This document shows, piece by piece, positions 45,076 through 53,307 of a DNA stretch of 64,000 nt. Numbering within the stretch: the stretch's first letter is position 1; each line of letters begins with the position of its first letter. The translations under genes and the position numbers were made by a program. The notes beneath the pieces were generated by a model that had not been told where the DNA came from, made no database searches, and worked only from the letters and a program-made list of their open reading frames with translations. Location of the stretch: positions 62,001 through 126,000 of the forward strand of contig NZ_ASXG01000072.1 in NCBI RefSeq assembly GCF_000411975.1, in the 5' to 3' direction. Source of the stretch: Amycolatopsis orientalis DSM 43388. GTDB taxonomy: Bacteria > Actinomycetota > Actinomycetes > Mycobacteriales > Pseudonocardiaceae.

Positions 45076-46238
45076 ACGCGATGAACTTCGTCGAGCCCGA
45101 GGAACGGGTGGCGCTGCGCAAGGCCGCGGCAGATCTGGCGGGCAAGTACGGGCACGAGTACTACGCGAAGAAGGCCCGCTCGGGCGAGAAGACCGTCGAA
45201 CTGTGGAACGAGGCCGGACGGCTCGGCTATCTGGGCGTGAACCTGCCGGAGGAGTACGGCGGCGGGGGAGCGGGGATCGCCGATCTCGCCGCGGTGCTCG
45301 AAGAATTCGCGGCCGCGGGTTCGCCGCTGCTGCTGATGGTGGTGTCGCCGGCGATCGTCGGGACGGTGTTGTCGCGCTTCGGCACGTCGGACCAGAAAAA
45401 GCAGTGGCTGCCCGGAATGGCGGACGGCAGCAAGAAAATCGTCTTCGCGATCACCGAACCGGACGCGGGTTCCAACTCGCACAAGATCACGACGACCGCC
45501 CGCCGGGACGGCGGCGACTGGATTGTGTCCGGACGCAAGGTGTTCATTTCGGGAGTCGACGAGGCGGACGCGGTGCTCGTCGTCGGCCGCACCGAGGACG
45601 CGAAGACCGGGCGCTTGAAGCCGGCGCTGTTCGTGGTGCCGACGGACACGCCCGGGTTCGAGTTCACGAAGATCGACATGGACATCGTCGCGCCGGAGAA
45701 CCAGTTCTCGCTGTTCCTGGACGACGTCCGGCTGCCCGCGGAAGCCCTGGTCGGCGAGGAGGACGCGGCGATCGCGCAGCTGTTCGCGGGCCTGAACCCG
45801 GAACGCATCATGGGCGCGGCGTTCTCGCTGGGCACCGCTCGGTACGCCCTGGACAAGGCGGTCGGGTACGCGAACGAACGGCAGGTGTGGGGCGCGCCGA
45901 TCGGGTCGCACCAGGGGCTCGCGCATCCGCTCGCGCAGGTGAAGATCGAGCTCGAGCTGGCGAAGCTGATGACGCAGAAGGCTGCCTCGCTGTACGACGC
46001 GGGCGACGATTTCGCGGCTGGCGAGTCCGCGAACATGGCGAAATACGCGGCGGCGGAGGTCGCGATCCGCGCGGTGGACCAGGCGGTGCAGACTCACGGC
46101 GGAAACGGCTTGGCGACCGAGTACGGCCTGGGCAGCCTGGTGACGGCCGTGCGGTTGGGCCGGATCGCGCCGGTGAGCCGCGAGATGGTGCTGAATTTCG
46201 TGGGGCAGCACAGCCTTGGGCTGCCGAAGTCGTATTGA
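45072..46238 (+). CDS. Acyl-CoA dehydrogenase (FadE12-like)
   Basis: 388 residues, the last gene of the operon. FAD motif FAITEPDAGSNSHKI, the linker RKVFISGVDEAD, and the C-terminal dimer region THGGNGLATEYGLGSL. It differs clearly from the first dehydrogenase of the operon, so the two should act on different acyl-CoAs, one before and one after carboxylation. Mycobacteria carry a similar second dehydrogenase (fadE12) at this position. The hydratase echA7 found there is not in this operon. Confidence 0.92.
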   Translation: MNAMNFVEPEERVALRKAAADLAGKYGHEYYAKKARSGEKTVELWNEAGRLGYLGVNLPEEYGGGGAGIADLAAVLEEFAAAGSPLLLMVVSPAIVGTVLSRFGTSDQKKQWLPGMADGSKKIVFAITEPDAGSNSHKITTTARRDGGDWIVSGRKVFISGVDEADAVLVVGRTEDAKTGRLKPALFVVPTDTPGFEFTKIDMDIVAPENQFSLFLDDVRLPAEALVGEEDAAIAQLFAGLNPERIMGAAFSLGTARYALDKAVGYANERQVWGAPIGSHQGLAHPLAQVKIELELAKLMTQKAASLYDAGDDFAAGESANMAKYAAAEVAIRAVDQAVQTHGGNGLATEYGLGSLVTAVRLGRIAPVSREMVLNFVGQHSLGLPKSY

Positions 46239-46291
46239 GCAGTGGTGACGTCATGAGGAGCGTTGGCGCCCGACTCGAGCCGGTCCGGCGG

Positions 46292-46344
46292 TCCGTGAAG
46301 GGCTCCTTGAGGGAATCTAATTCCCTGAAGGAGCCCTTCACGGA
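46292..46344. repeat. Palindromic element family B, copy 2
   Basis: 25-base arms 46292-46316 and 46320-46344 with a single mismatch and a three-base loop, followed by CTTTT. It lies 54 bases past the operon's last stop and is positioned as its terminator, before the tetR gene. Confidence 0.85.
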
Positions 46345-46452
46345 CTTTTGCCGGAGCGGGATGGCTGGACTCGGCTTCCCGTCCGGGAGTGGGGTCCTGG
46401 GCGGCTCGGTGCCGCCACGGACCGGGCGGGCGGCTCGGGCAGGTGGTGCCTG

Positions 46453-47058
46453 ATGCTCCGCGAACCGCAGCAGGAACGCAGCCGCACCACGCGGCGGCGG
46501 TTGATCGAAGCCGCGATGGACTGCATCGGGGAGCGCGGGTGGCACGGGGTCACCGTCGCGGTCATCGCGGAGCGCGCCGGGGTTTCCCGAGGCGCCGCGC
46601 AGCACCACTTCCCGACGCGCGAGTCGCTGGTCGCCGCGGCTGTCGAACTGCTCGGCGAGGCCCAGTTGGACGAACTGCGCACGCGCGCGGCCGGGTCGCC
46701 GAGCGGGGCGTCGCGGATCGAGTGGGTCGTCGAGATGCTGCTGACCCTCTACACCGGGCCGATGTTCCGCGCCGCGTTGCAGTTGTGGGCCGTCGCGTCG
46801 ACGGACGAACAGTTGCGCGACGTGCTCGTGCCGCTTGAGGCGCGCGTCGGGCGGGAGGCGCACCGGGTCGCGGTCGAGCTGCTCGGAGTCGACGAATCCC
46901 GGCCGGGCGTGCGCGAACTGGTCCAGGCCACCCTCGACCTCGGCCGCGGGCTCGGCCTCGCCAACCTCCTCACCGACGACACCCGCCGCCGCGAGCAGAT
47001 CGTGCGCGAGTGGGCTCGGACGCTGGAGTCTCGCCTGGCGGGAACCGAACAGGTCTAG
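46453..47058 (+). CDS. TetR-family regulator, likely of the acyl-CoA operon
   Basis: 201 residues from ATG 46453 (AGGTGG upstream). The N-terminal HTH is clear: TRRRLIEAAMDCIGERGWHG, VAVIAERAGVSRGAAQHHFPTRESLV. The C-terminal ligand domain (about 80-195) is alpha-helical and resembles those sensing acyl-CoAs. It stands just after the operon, separated by the family B hairpin. The dyads at 37806-37848 are its most likely sites, though no matching site is seen before its own gene. Confidence 0.9.
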   Translation: MLREPQQERSRTTRRRLIEAAMDCIGERGWHGVTVAVIAERAGVSRGAAQHHFPTRESLVAAAVELLGEAQLDELRTRAAGSPSGASRIEWVVEMLLTLYTGPMFRAALQLWAVASTDEQLRDVLVPLEARVGREAHRVAVELLGVDESRPGVRELVQATLDLGRGLGLANLLTDDTRRREQIVREWARTLESRLAGTEQV

Positions 47059-47160
47059 AGATCGTCACATTCCCGAATTGCTACAGTGTGGCTGTTAACA
47101 CATTTGGCCCAATGGGCGATAACGTTGAGTAAGTAGCTCACGAGGAAGAAGGCGATCTCG

Positions 47161-47430
47161 GTGTCCGGTTCAGAAGGGGTGACCGTCGAGCTGACCCATC
47201 GCGCGATGGCCATGCTCAGGGCGGTCGCGGAGCAGCGTGCGGAAATGTCCACCAGCTGTGAGCCCGACCTGTTCGTCGACGGTTTCGCTTGCTGCGACCA
47301 GATGACCGCACACGCGCTCGCCAAGGGCGGCTACGTCCGCCCGGGCACCGGAGTCACCGCCGCCGGCCGGGTGCCCGCCGAACTGACCGAGGCCGGGGTG
47401 GCCGCGCTCTCGGTGACCGCCGCTGCTTGA
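47161..47430 (+). CDS. Small hypothetical protein
   Basis: 89 residues from GTG 47161, with GAGGAAGAAGG 8-19 bases upstream. VTVELTHRAMAMLRAVAEQRAEM forms a likely helix; a middle part with three cysteines (SCEPDLF, FACCDQ) follows, then KGGYVRPG..RVPAELTEAGVAAL, which resembles a winged end. No known family recognised. The cysteines could bind a metal, but the spacing is not typical. The 5' flank (47085-47135) is AT-rich with GCCCAATGGGC and looks like a promoter region. Confidence 0.6.
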   Translation: MSGSEGVTVELTHRAMAMLRAVAEQRAEMSTSCEPDLFVDGFACCDQMTAHALAKGGYVRPGTGVTAAGRVPAELTEAGVAALSVTAAA

Positions 47431-48305
47431 TCTTCACTCGTTCGGCCGCAGCCGGACACGGTGCGTGACGAGCTGCTCGGGGACCTGCCGGGCGGGAAGG
47501 CTCCCGGTGCCGAGGTTTGCCGGGTCGCGCGGCTGTGAGTCTCAGGCGATGGTCCAGTCCACTCTGGCTTGACTGACCCTGCTGGGTCGGCTGGAGTGGT
47601 GATCGGTCGCTCCGTCGGACTGCGGTCCACATCGATCCGGGTGGACAGCTGAGACGATGGTTTAGTCCACCGCCAGACCCGGCTGAATGCCTGGTTTGGG
47701 CCAGTCGAGTCGCTGCATGTCCCAGTTCAGTCGAGTTGTTCACTCCCGGCTGGGTGGTAACGGCTGAGATCGGCCGAGTGATTGCCAGTGTGGCGGAGGT
47801 CGGACGGTTATCGGCTTGGGCAGGTTGGGCGAGATGCTCCGGCCCTGACGAGGCGAGTCGACGCCTTGACCCAGGTCGGCTGCCAGCCCGGCTGAGACCA
47901 GCCGCGGTCGGCTCGGCCTGGGTCGGCCGGGCCTGATGTCAGCCCAGCCGCCCGGCCGGAGGCCAGTCCGGTTCGCCTGGCCGTGTTCGGTTCAATCGAT
48001 CGCGGCCGGAGGTCGGCCCAGTCGCCGGGCCAAGCTGAGCCTGGGGGACCCGGCCGGGGGTCAGTCCGGTCCGCCTCGTCGCGCTCGGTCAAGTCGATCG
48101 CGGCCGGAGGTCGGCCCAGTCGCCGGGCCAAGCTGAGCCTGGGGGACCCGGCCGGGGGTCGGTCCGGTTCGCCTGGCCGTGTTCGGTCCAGTCGATCCCG
48201 GCCAGATGTCAGCCCGGCCCGCCCGGCCAAGCGCAGCCCGGACGACCCCGGCCAAGCTCAGCCCAGCCGCCGGGCCAAGCGCAGCCCAGCCGGCCCGGCC
48301 GCAGG
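47431..48305. other. Gene-free, internally repetitive intergenic tract
   Basis: About 875 bases without a believable gene: frames across it are rich in Ser/Arg/Pro with no ribosome-binding sites. The first half contains related short blocks such as CGATGGTCCAGTCCAC and CGATGGTTTAGTCCAC; the second half is made of degenerate GGCC/CAAGCTGAGCC-type repeats including the tandem copies at 47956-48196. Confidence 0.7.
47956..48196. repeat. 98-bp tandem repeat, about 2.4 copies
   Basis: The unit beginning CGATCGCGGCCGGAGGTCGG at 47997 recurs at 48095, 98 bases on, with a long nearly identical stretch to CCCGGCCGGGGGTC; partial copies extend on each side. A shorter GGCCAAGCGCAGCCC repeat follows (48224-48290). 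The unit is not a multiple of three, so it does not code for a repeat protein. Confidence 0.8.
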
Positions 48306-49277
48306 TCAGCCGTGGTATCCGGCCACGACCTTCGTGAACGCGTAGTTCTCCTGGTCGATCCCGCTGCATCCGCCGCAGTCGCGGTTCGTCGCCCAGAACG
48401 TGACGCGGCCCAGGTGGTGCTCCGCGGCCCAGTCGCGGATCGCGGTGAAGTCGGCGACCGAGACGACCTCGCCCGCGCGGTCGGTCTTGCCGTTCATCGA
48501 CGACAGGCCGGCGCGGCGGTAGGCGGTGGCGTCATCCCAGCCGAACGTCGACTTCAGTTCGCCGACCAGGCCGTCGACCGCGGATTTCGTCATCGCGACC
48601 ATGTCGCCGCCGTCGGAGAAGTCGAACGGCATCAGCGACCACACGTCGACGTCCGCGCCCAGCGCCTTCGCCTGCGCGATCAGCCGCTTGCCCCAGTCGT
48701 TCGGGCCCTGCGGCGTGGTGCCCATGGTGATCACGACCCGCAGGTTCGGGTTCTTGTCCTTGACGATCTTGACCGCGCCGAGGATCCGGTCCTGCACGGT
48801 CGCGTTCTCGAACTCGTCGGTGTTTTCGATGTCGAGGTCGATCGCCTTGAGCGCGTAGGCGTCGATCACCTGCTGGTACGCCCCGGCCAGTTCCTCCGGC
48901 GACCCGCAGTTCGGGCCCAGTTTGTTGCCCTGCCAGCCGCCGAAGGACGGGATCACGTCGCCGCCCGCGGCGCGAATTTTCTGGATCATCGCGGAGTCGG
49001 CGCCGTCGAGCGGGCGGTTGCCGTCCCAGGCCGGGGCGCAGCCGCCGCCGGAGAGCATGAAGGCGAGGGTGAACGCGCTGACGCCGGTCGCGTCCATCGC
49101 GGCGGACGGGTCGGTCTGGCCGCCCCATTGGTACAGGTACGGCGCGGCGAGAACGGGATCGGCCGCGGCCGAGGCGGTGCCGGTCGCGGTGGACAACGCG
49201 GTGCCGGCGGCGAGCGCCAGTACGCCGATCCGTCCGGCGAGTTTCCGGCGGGCACTGGTGCGGCGCAAGGATTTCAT
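48306..49277 (-). CDS. Secreted GH18 chitinase
   Basis: 323 residues from ATG 49277 (GGAGG five bases upstream). A Sec signal peptide with a basic start ([11 protein letters not shown]) and cut near ASA-AAD is followed by a single GH18 barrel. The catalytic motif reads AIDLDIEN, matching DxxDxDxE with its terminal Glu as proton donor; SFGGWQGN is the second GH18 signature. No chitin-binding domain, so it is a compact enzyme. A DasR-like site lies 116 bases upstream of the start, fitting control by amino sugar supply. Confidence 0.9.
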   Translation of the reverse strand: MKSLRRTSARRKLAGRIGVLALAAGTALSTATGTASAAADPVLAAPYLYQWGGQTDPSAAMDATGVSAFTLAFMLSGGGCAPAWDGNRPLDGADSAMIQKIRAAGGDVIPSFGGWQGNKLGPNCGSPEELAGAYQQVIDAYALKAIDLDIENTDEFENATVQDRILGAVKIVKDKNPNLRVVITMGTTPQGPNDWGKRLIAQAKALGADVDVWSLMPFDFSDGGDMVAMTKSAVDGLVGELKSTFGWDDATAYRRAGLSSMNGKTDRAGEVVSVADFTAIRDWAAEHHLGRVTFWATNRDCGGCSGIDQENYAFTKVVAGYHG

Positions 49278-49604
49278 GGGTCCTCCAACGGGGGAAACGC
49301 GCACCCGGCGGCACGCGTCATCGGAGCACCTGGCGAAGCCGGACGTGGCGGCGGCGCCCCGCAGGCACTCGGGGGAGTGTGTGCGCAGTCACAATGGACT
49401 AGACCATTGAGAGGTGTCAAGACAGGGGCCGGGGTGGGAAAAAACCTCACCGAGGACGCCGAGGTCGCCGAGAGGTTCGGGGCTCCGGTGAGCGGGACGA
49501 TCGGGAAGCGGGGCGTGGCCGGGAGGGCAACCCGGACTGTTCAGCGAGCGCGTCCGCGGTGCTGTGCCAGGCTGGAAGGACAGCGCCGACGAACTGGGAG
49601 CGTC
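49278..49604. other. Chitinase / NIPSNAP divergent intergenic region
   Basis: 327 bases carrying the promoters of both neighbours. Apart from the dyad at 49393-49408 nothing distinct is seen. Confidence 0.55.
49393..49408. promoter_or_regulatory. DasR-type dre operator for the chitinase
   Basis: AATGGACTAGACCATT is a 16-base dyad (one central mismatch) that keeps the TGGnCTAGACCA core of DasR sites found before chitin and GlcNAc genes. It is placed before the chitinase start. Confidence 0.65.
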
Positions 49605-50258
49605 ATGACCGAACCGGTCCGGATCAGCGGTGCCGACGTGCCCCCGGAGCAGCAGGCCGTCCGGTACGAGCTGGCGATTCTGTCGTTTCAGCTGCTCGAC
49701 GGGCCGAAAGCCGCCGAGGGCGTGCTGCCGTGGGTCGCCGGGCACGGCGAGCTGCTCGGCTGCTGGCAGACGGAGAACGGTCCGCTCGGCAGGCTGGTCG
49801 TGTTGCGCGGGTTCGAGAATCAGCAAGCGCTGGACGAGGAGCGGTTGCGGGCCCGCCGCAGCCGCAGACCGTTCGGCGGCGACTATCTGACCGACCTGTC
49901 GTTGCGGAGTTTCGCGCCGTTTCCGTTCATTCCGCCGGTGCGGCCGGGGAAGTACGGCTCGGTGTACGAGATCCGCGACTACCACCTCCGGCCGGGCGGG
50001 CTGACCGCGACGATCGACGGCTGGCGCGAAGCGTTGCCCGCGCGGCATCTGATCGATCCGCTGACCGTGGTGATGTACGCGCTCGACGGCCCGGACCGGA
50101 TCATCCAGATCTGGCCGTTCGCCAGCCTCGACGAACGGCTCGCGATCCGGCGCGACCTCTACGCGAAGGGAAAGTGGCCGCCGCCGGGCGCGCCGGAGGA
50201 GATCCTCGACGCGGACTCGATCATCGCGTTGCCGACGGAGTTTTCGCCGCTGGCGTGA
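49605..50258 (+). CDS. NIPSNAP-family-like protein
   Basis: 217 residues from ATG 49605. Two similar alpha-beta barrel halves: the first (QAVRYELAILSFQLLDG...LLGCWQTENGPLGRLVVLRGFEN) and the second (GSVYEIRDYHLRPGGL...VVMYALDGPDRIIQIWPFASLDERLAIR). The second half is a typical NIPSNAP motif. Function of bacterial members is unclear; some lie near oxygenase or aromatic genes. Its stop is two bases from that of the converging deaminase. Confidence 0.8.
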   Translation: MTEPVRISGADVPPEQQAVRYELAILSFQLLDGPKAAEGVLPWVAGHGELLGCWQTENGPLGRLVVLRGFENQQALDEERLRARRSRRPFGGDYLTDLSLRSFAPFPFIPPVRPGKYGSVYEIRDYHLRPGGLTATIDGWREALPARHLIDPLTVVMYALDGPDRIIQIWPFASLDERLAIRRDLYAKGKWPPPGAPEEILDADSIIALPTEFSPLA

Positions 50259-50259
50259 C

Positions 50260-50709
50260 TCATCGGTCGGCCGGCTCGCCGATGTCCTCGAACCACAGCG
50301 CGGGCTCCCGCTCGATGAACTCCGTCATCAGCGCGACGCACTCCGGGTCGTCCAGGAGGTCGACGCGGACGCCGTGTTCGGCCAGCCAGTCGTGGCCGCC
50401 GGTGAACGTGCGGGATTCGCCGATCACCACGTGCGGAATGCCGAATTGCCGGACCAGGCCGCTGCAATACCAGCAGGGCGACAGCGTGGTGACCATGATC
50501 GTGTCGCGGTAGTGCGGACGGCGGCCGGCGGCGCGGAACGCGGCGGTTTCGGCGTGCAGGGACGGGTCGCCGTCCTGGACGCGGCGGTTGTGGCCGCGGC
50601 CGAGCAGCTTCCCGTCGCGGTCGAACAGGGCCGCACCGATCGGCACGCCTCCCTCGGCTTTTCCGGCTTCCGCCTCTTCGCGGGCGACAGCGAGCAGGTC
50701 GTCGAGCAT
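50260..50709 (-). CDS. Cytidine/cytosine-type nucleoside deaminase
   Basis: 149 residues. The zinc site is complete: SLHAETAAF (His plus catalytic Glu) and SPCWYCSG (two Cys). The layout (VPIGAALFDRDGKLLGRGHNRR) resembles yeast-type cytosine deaminase and related MafB19/guanine deaminase proteins, and the C-terminal acidic helix FIEREPALWFEDIGEP is typical of cytosine deaminase. It probably deaminates a free base such as cytosine or an analogue; exact substrate uncertain. Confidence 0.88.
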   Translation of the reverse strand: MLDDLLAVAREEAEAGKAEGGVPIGAALFDRDGKLLGRGHNRRVQDGDPSLHAETAAFRAAGRRPHYRDTIMVTTLSPCWYCSGLVRQFGIPHVVIGESRTFTGGHDWLAEHGVRVDLLDDPECVALMTEFIEREPALWFEDIGEPADR

Positions 50710-50788
50710 GCGTCACTTTCGCACGGCGCGGCGACGTCCGGCCGATCGAGGACGGAAGCTGTCCGCGAAGCGTGGCAGAGTGCTCGGC

Positions 50789-51793
50789 ATGTACGGAACC
50801 TCCGAACGCCTGTTGCGCCTGCTCTCGCTGCTGCAGGCGCGTCGTGACTGGCCTGGTCCGGACCTCGCGGGCCGGTTGGGCGTCGATGTCCGGACGATCC
50901 GCCGCGACGTCGAGCGGCTGCGGCAGCTCGGCTATCCGGTGCATGCGACACCGGGGGTAGCGGGCGGGTACCGGTTGGGTTCGGGTGCGGCGTTGCCGCC
51001 GTTGCTGCTGGACGACGACGAGGCGGTCGCGGTGGCGGTCGGTCTGCGGACCGCGGCGAACGGCACAGTGTCCGGTATCGAAGAGACGTCCGTGCGGGCG
51101 TTGGCGAAACTCGAACAGGTGCTGCCCGCGCGGCTGCGGCACCGGGTGCGCGCGATGGACTCGGCGATGGTGCGAATCCCCGGCGGGGCGCCGACGATCG
51201 ATGCGGAGCTGCTCACCGTGGTCGCGGCCGCCTGCCGGGACCACGAGCGGCTGCGGTTCACCTACGGCACGCACGCGGGCGCCGTGGCCGAGCGCGACGT
51301 CGAGCCGTTGCGGCTCGTGCACACCGGCTGGCGCTGGTACCTCGTCGCGTGGGATCTCGGCCGCGGCGACTGGCGCACCTTCCGGCTGGACCGCATCGAC
51401 GGCCTCCCGACACCCAGTTTCCGTTTCACGCCAAGGGAACCTCCGGCGGAAGACCTCGCCGCGTATGTGTCGAGCCGGATCGCGACCGCGCCGTATCCGC
51501 ACATCGTGACGCTGCGGGTGTCGGCTCCGGCGGAGGTGCTGGCGGCGCGGGTTTCCCCGACGGCGGCGGTGATCGAGCCGATCGACGACGAAACCTGCCG
51601 AATGCGCACTGGTGCGAAAACCTTCGACTACATTCCGTTTTACCTCGCGCAGTGGGAATTCGACTTCGTGGTCGAGGACGCGCCGCCGGAATTGCTGGAC
51701 CGCCTCGGCCAGATCGCGGATCGGTTCGCGCGGGCAGTGTCAGCGGGGAATTCCCTCGGCGGCGACGGCGAGCAGGTCCGCGGCGGCCGTTGA
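50789..51793 (+). CDS. WYL-domain DeoR-type regulator
   Basis: 334 residues from ATG 50789. A winged HTH at 1-60 (SERLLRLLSLLQARRDW, LGVDVRTIRRDVERLRQLGY), then a WYL domain (about 140-215, LRLVHTGWRWYLVAWDL, where WRWYL replaces the usual WYL core) and a WCX-like end. This YafY/PafC-like group answers to nucleic-acid or nucleotide ligands. It diverges from the deaminase gene and may control it. Its 3' end overlaps the converging tetR gene by 54 bases. Confidence 0.9.
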   Translation: MYGTSERLLRLLSLLQARRDWPGPDLAGRLGVDVRTIRRDVERLRQLGYPVHATPGVAGGYRLGSGAALPPLLLDDDEAVAVAVGLRTAANGTVSGIEETSVRALAKLEQVLPARLRHRVRAMDSAMVRIPGGAPTIDAELLTVVAAACRDHERLRFTYGTHAGAVAERDVEPLRLVHTGWRWYLVAWDLGRGDWRTFRLDRIDGLPTPSFRFTPREPPAEDLAAYVSSRIATAPYPHIVTLRVSAPAEVLAARVSPTAAVIEPIDDETCRMRTGAKTFDYIPFYLAQWEFDFVVEDAPPELLDRLGQIADRFARAVSAGNSLGGDGEQVRGGR

Positions 51794-52318
51794 CAGCGCT
51801 TCCGGAAAACCGTTGCCGGCACGGTGTTCTTCGGCCATCCAGCGTTCGGTGGCCAGGCGCAGGACGGACAGTCCGAGGTCAGTCGCCAGCCGGGCGGTAT
51901 CGGCGTCGATGCCGCGGTCTGCCAACGCCTTGGTGAGGGTTTCGGAAATGGTGGCGAGTTTGATCAATTCCCGTTCGCGCAGCGGAGGATTGGCCGCGAG
52001 CACCGCCGCTCGCCGCACCAGGAATTCGCGCGGACGGAATACGCGCGGCGCGGCAGCGAAGGCGGCCAGCAGCGTCGGCAGCGCCGGGGTGCCGGGCGGG
52101 ACGGCGCCGATGGCGGTCACGAACTCGGTTTCCAGTTCCTGGCTGCCGCCGAACAGCACTTCCCGTTTGTCGGCGAACCAGCGGTAGAACGACCGCTCGG
52201 TGAGGTTGGCGCGCTGGGCGATCTGCGCGACGGTCGTGCGGTCGTAGCCCTGCTCCTCGAACAGCTCCAGCGCGGCCTGCTCGAGCCGGTTGCGGGTGTT
52301 GCCCTCCCATCGCGCCAT
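51740..52318 (-). CDS. TetR-family regulator, divergent from oxidoreductase
   Basis: 192 residues. HTH about 10-55 (RNRLEQAALELFEEQGYDRT, VAQIAQRANLTERSFYRWFADKREVLF), with a C-terminal ligand domain carrying the PRVFRPREFLVRRAAVLAANPPLRERE segment common in actinobacterial repressors beside dehydrogenases. It diverges from the MDR oxidoreductase across 86 bases packed with dyads, so it most likely represses both. The 54-base overlap with the WYL gene end is larger than usual and suggests the last part of one is dispensable. Confidence 0.9.
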   Translation of the reverse strand: MARWEGNTRNRLEQAALELFEEQGYDRTTVAQIAQRANLTERSFYRWFADKREVLFGGSQELETEFVTAIGAVPPGTPALPTLLAAFAAAPRVFRPREFLVRRAAVLAANPPLRERELIKLATISETLTKALADRGIDADTARLATDLGLSVLRLATERWMAEEHRAGNGFPEALSTAAADLLAVAAEGIPR

Positions 52319-52332
52319 GCGCCCAGTGTAGC

Positions 52333-52393
52333 GACAGCAGATGCTGTCATCACTCTGGTAGCGTGAGTGATGTCAGCTTCTGTCATCACTCAC
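52333..52393. promoter_or_regulatory. Operator cluster between tetR and the oxidoreductase
   Basis: Site 1: GACAGCAGATGCTGTC (52333-52348, seven-base perfect arms). Site 2: GATGTCAGCTTCTGTCATC, within GTGAGTGATG (52363-52372) paired to CATCACTCAC (52384-52393). Both contain the TGACAG/CTGTCA half-site. Confidence 0.6.
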
Positions 52394-52404
52394 GAGGAGC
52401 AGGG

Positions 52405-53307
52405 ATGCGCACCCTTCGTTTTCACGAACACGGTCCGGCGGCCGACGTGCTGCGGGTCGAGGACGCGGCGGCTCCGGACCCCGGACCGGGCCAGATCCGA
52501 GTCGCGGTGCAAGCGTGCGGCCTGAACCCAGCGGACTGGGCGCTGTGCGAGGGCCTGTTCGCCGGCGACCTGCCGCGCGGGATCGGGCTGGAGGTGTCCG
52601 GCACGGTCGACGCGCTCGGCGAGGGCGTCACCAGCGTCGAGGTCGGCGCCCCGGTGTTCGGCACCGCACCGTTCACCGGCCCGACCGCGGGCGCGTCCGA
52701 ACTGGCCGTGCTCGATTCGTGGTTCCCGCGCCCGGACGGACTCGACGCCGTGCACGCCGCGGCGTTGCCGATGGCCGTCGGAATGGCTTACGCGGCGCTC
52801 GACGTGCTCGGCTCCGGCACCCTGCTGGTGCACGGCGCGGGCACCACCACCGGGTTCGCCGCCGCCCAGATCGCCCTGCTGCGCGGGTCGCGCGTACTCG
52901 CCACCGCGGGCGAGACGCACGCTCCGGCGCTTCGCGCGCTCGGCGCGGAAGTCACCGGCTACCAGGACGGAATCGCCGAGCGCGTGACGGCGCTGGCCGG
53001 CGGACCGGTCGGCCGCGTACTGGACGCAGCGCCGTTCAGCGGCGCGGTGAGCGAACTCGTGCGCACGGTCAAAGAACCTGAACACGTGCTGACGCTCGAC
53101 CTCAGCTCGGCTGTCCCGGGGGTCCAGACCATCGTCAGCTCGGGCGCCCGGCCGCGCTACGACGTCCTCGGCGAGTTCGCGTCGCTCGCGGCGGAGGGAC
53201 GGTTTTCGGTTCCGGTGTCGCGGATTTTCCCGCTGGACGACTGGCGGGCCGCGCTCGAACTGAGCCAGTCCCGGCGGGCGCGCGGCAAACTCGTGCTGGC
53301 GCTCTAG
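52405..53307 (+). CDS. MDR-superfamily NADP-dependent quinone-type oxidoreductase
   Basis: 300 residues from ATG 52405 (GAGGAGCAGGG upstream). A zinc-independent medium-chain dehydrogenase: an N-terminal GroES-like domain (RVAVQACGLNPADW, GLEVSGTVDALGEGV) and a Rossmann domain with TLLVHGAGTTTGFAAAQIAL. The C-terminal WRAALELSQSRRARGKLVL is characteristic of quinone oxidoreductases. It reduces quinones or enones with NADPH; substrate unknown. It is probably induced when the divergent TetR binds its ligand. Confidence 0.9.
   Translation: MRTLRFHEHGPAADVLRVEDAAAPDPGPGQIRVAVQACGLNPADWALCEGLFAGDLPRGIGLEVSGTVDALGEGVTSVEVGAPVFGTAPFTGPTAGASELAVLDSWFPRPDGLDAVHAAALPMAVGMAYAALDVLGSGTLLVHGAGTTTGFAAAQIALLRGSRVLATAGETHAPALRALGAEVTGYQDGIAERVTALAGGPVGRVLDAAPFSGAVSELVRTVKEPEHVLTLDLSSAVPGVQTIVSSGARPRYDVLGEFASLAAEGRFSVPVSRIFPLDDWRAALELSQSRRARGKLVLAL

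Noticed and set aside
47956..48196. CRISPR array
   Set aside because: Units are 98 bp, contiguous and without spacers; no cas genes are nearby.
47736..48345. Short frames on both strands in the repeat tract
   Set aside because: Composition follows the DNA repeats, the repeat unit breaks frame, and there are no ribosome-binding sites.
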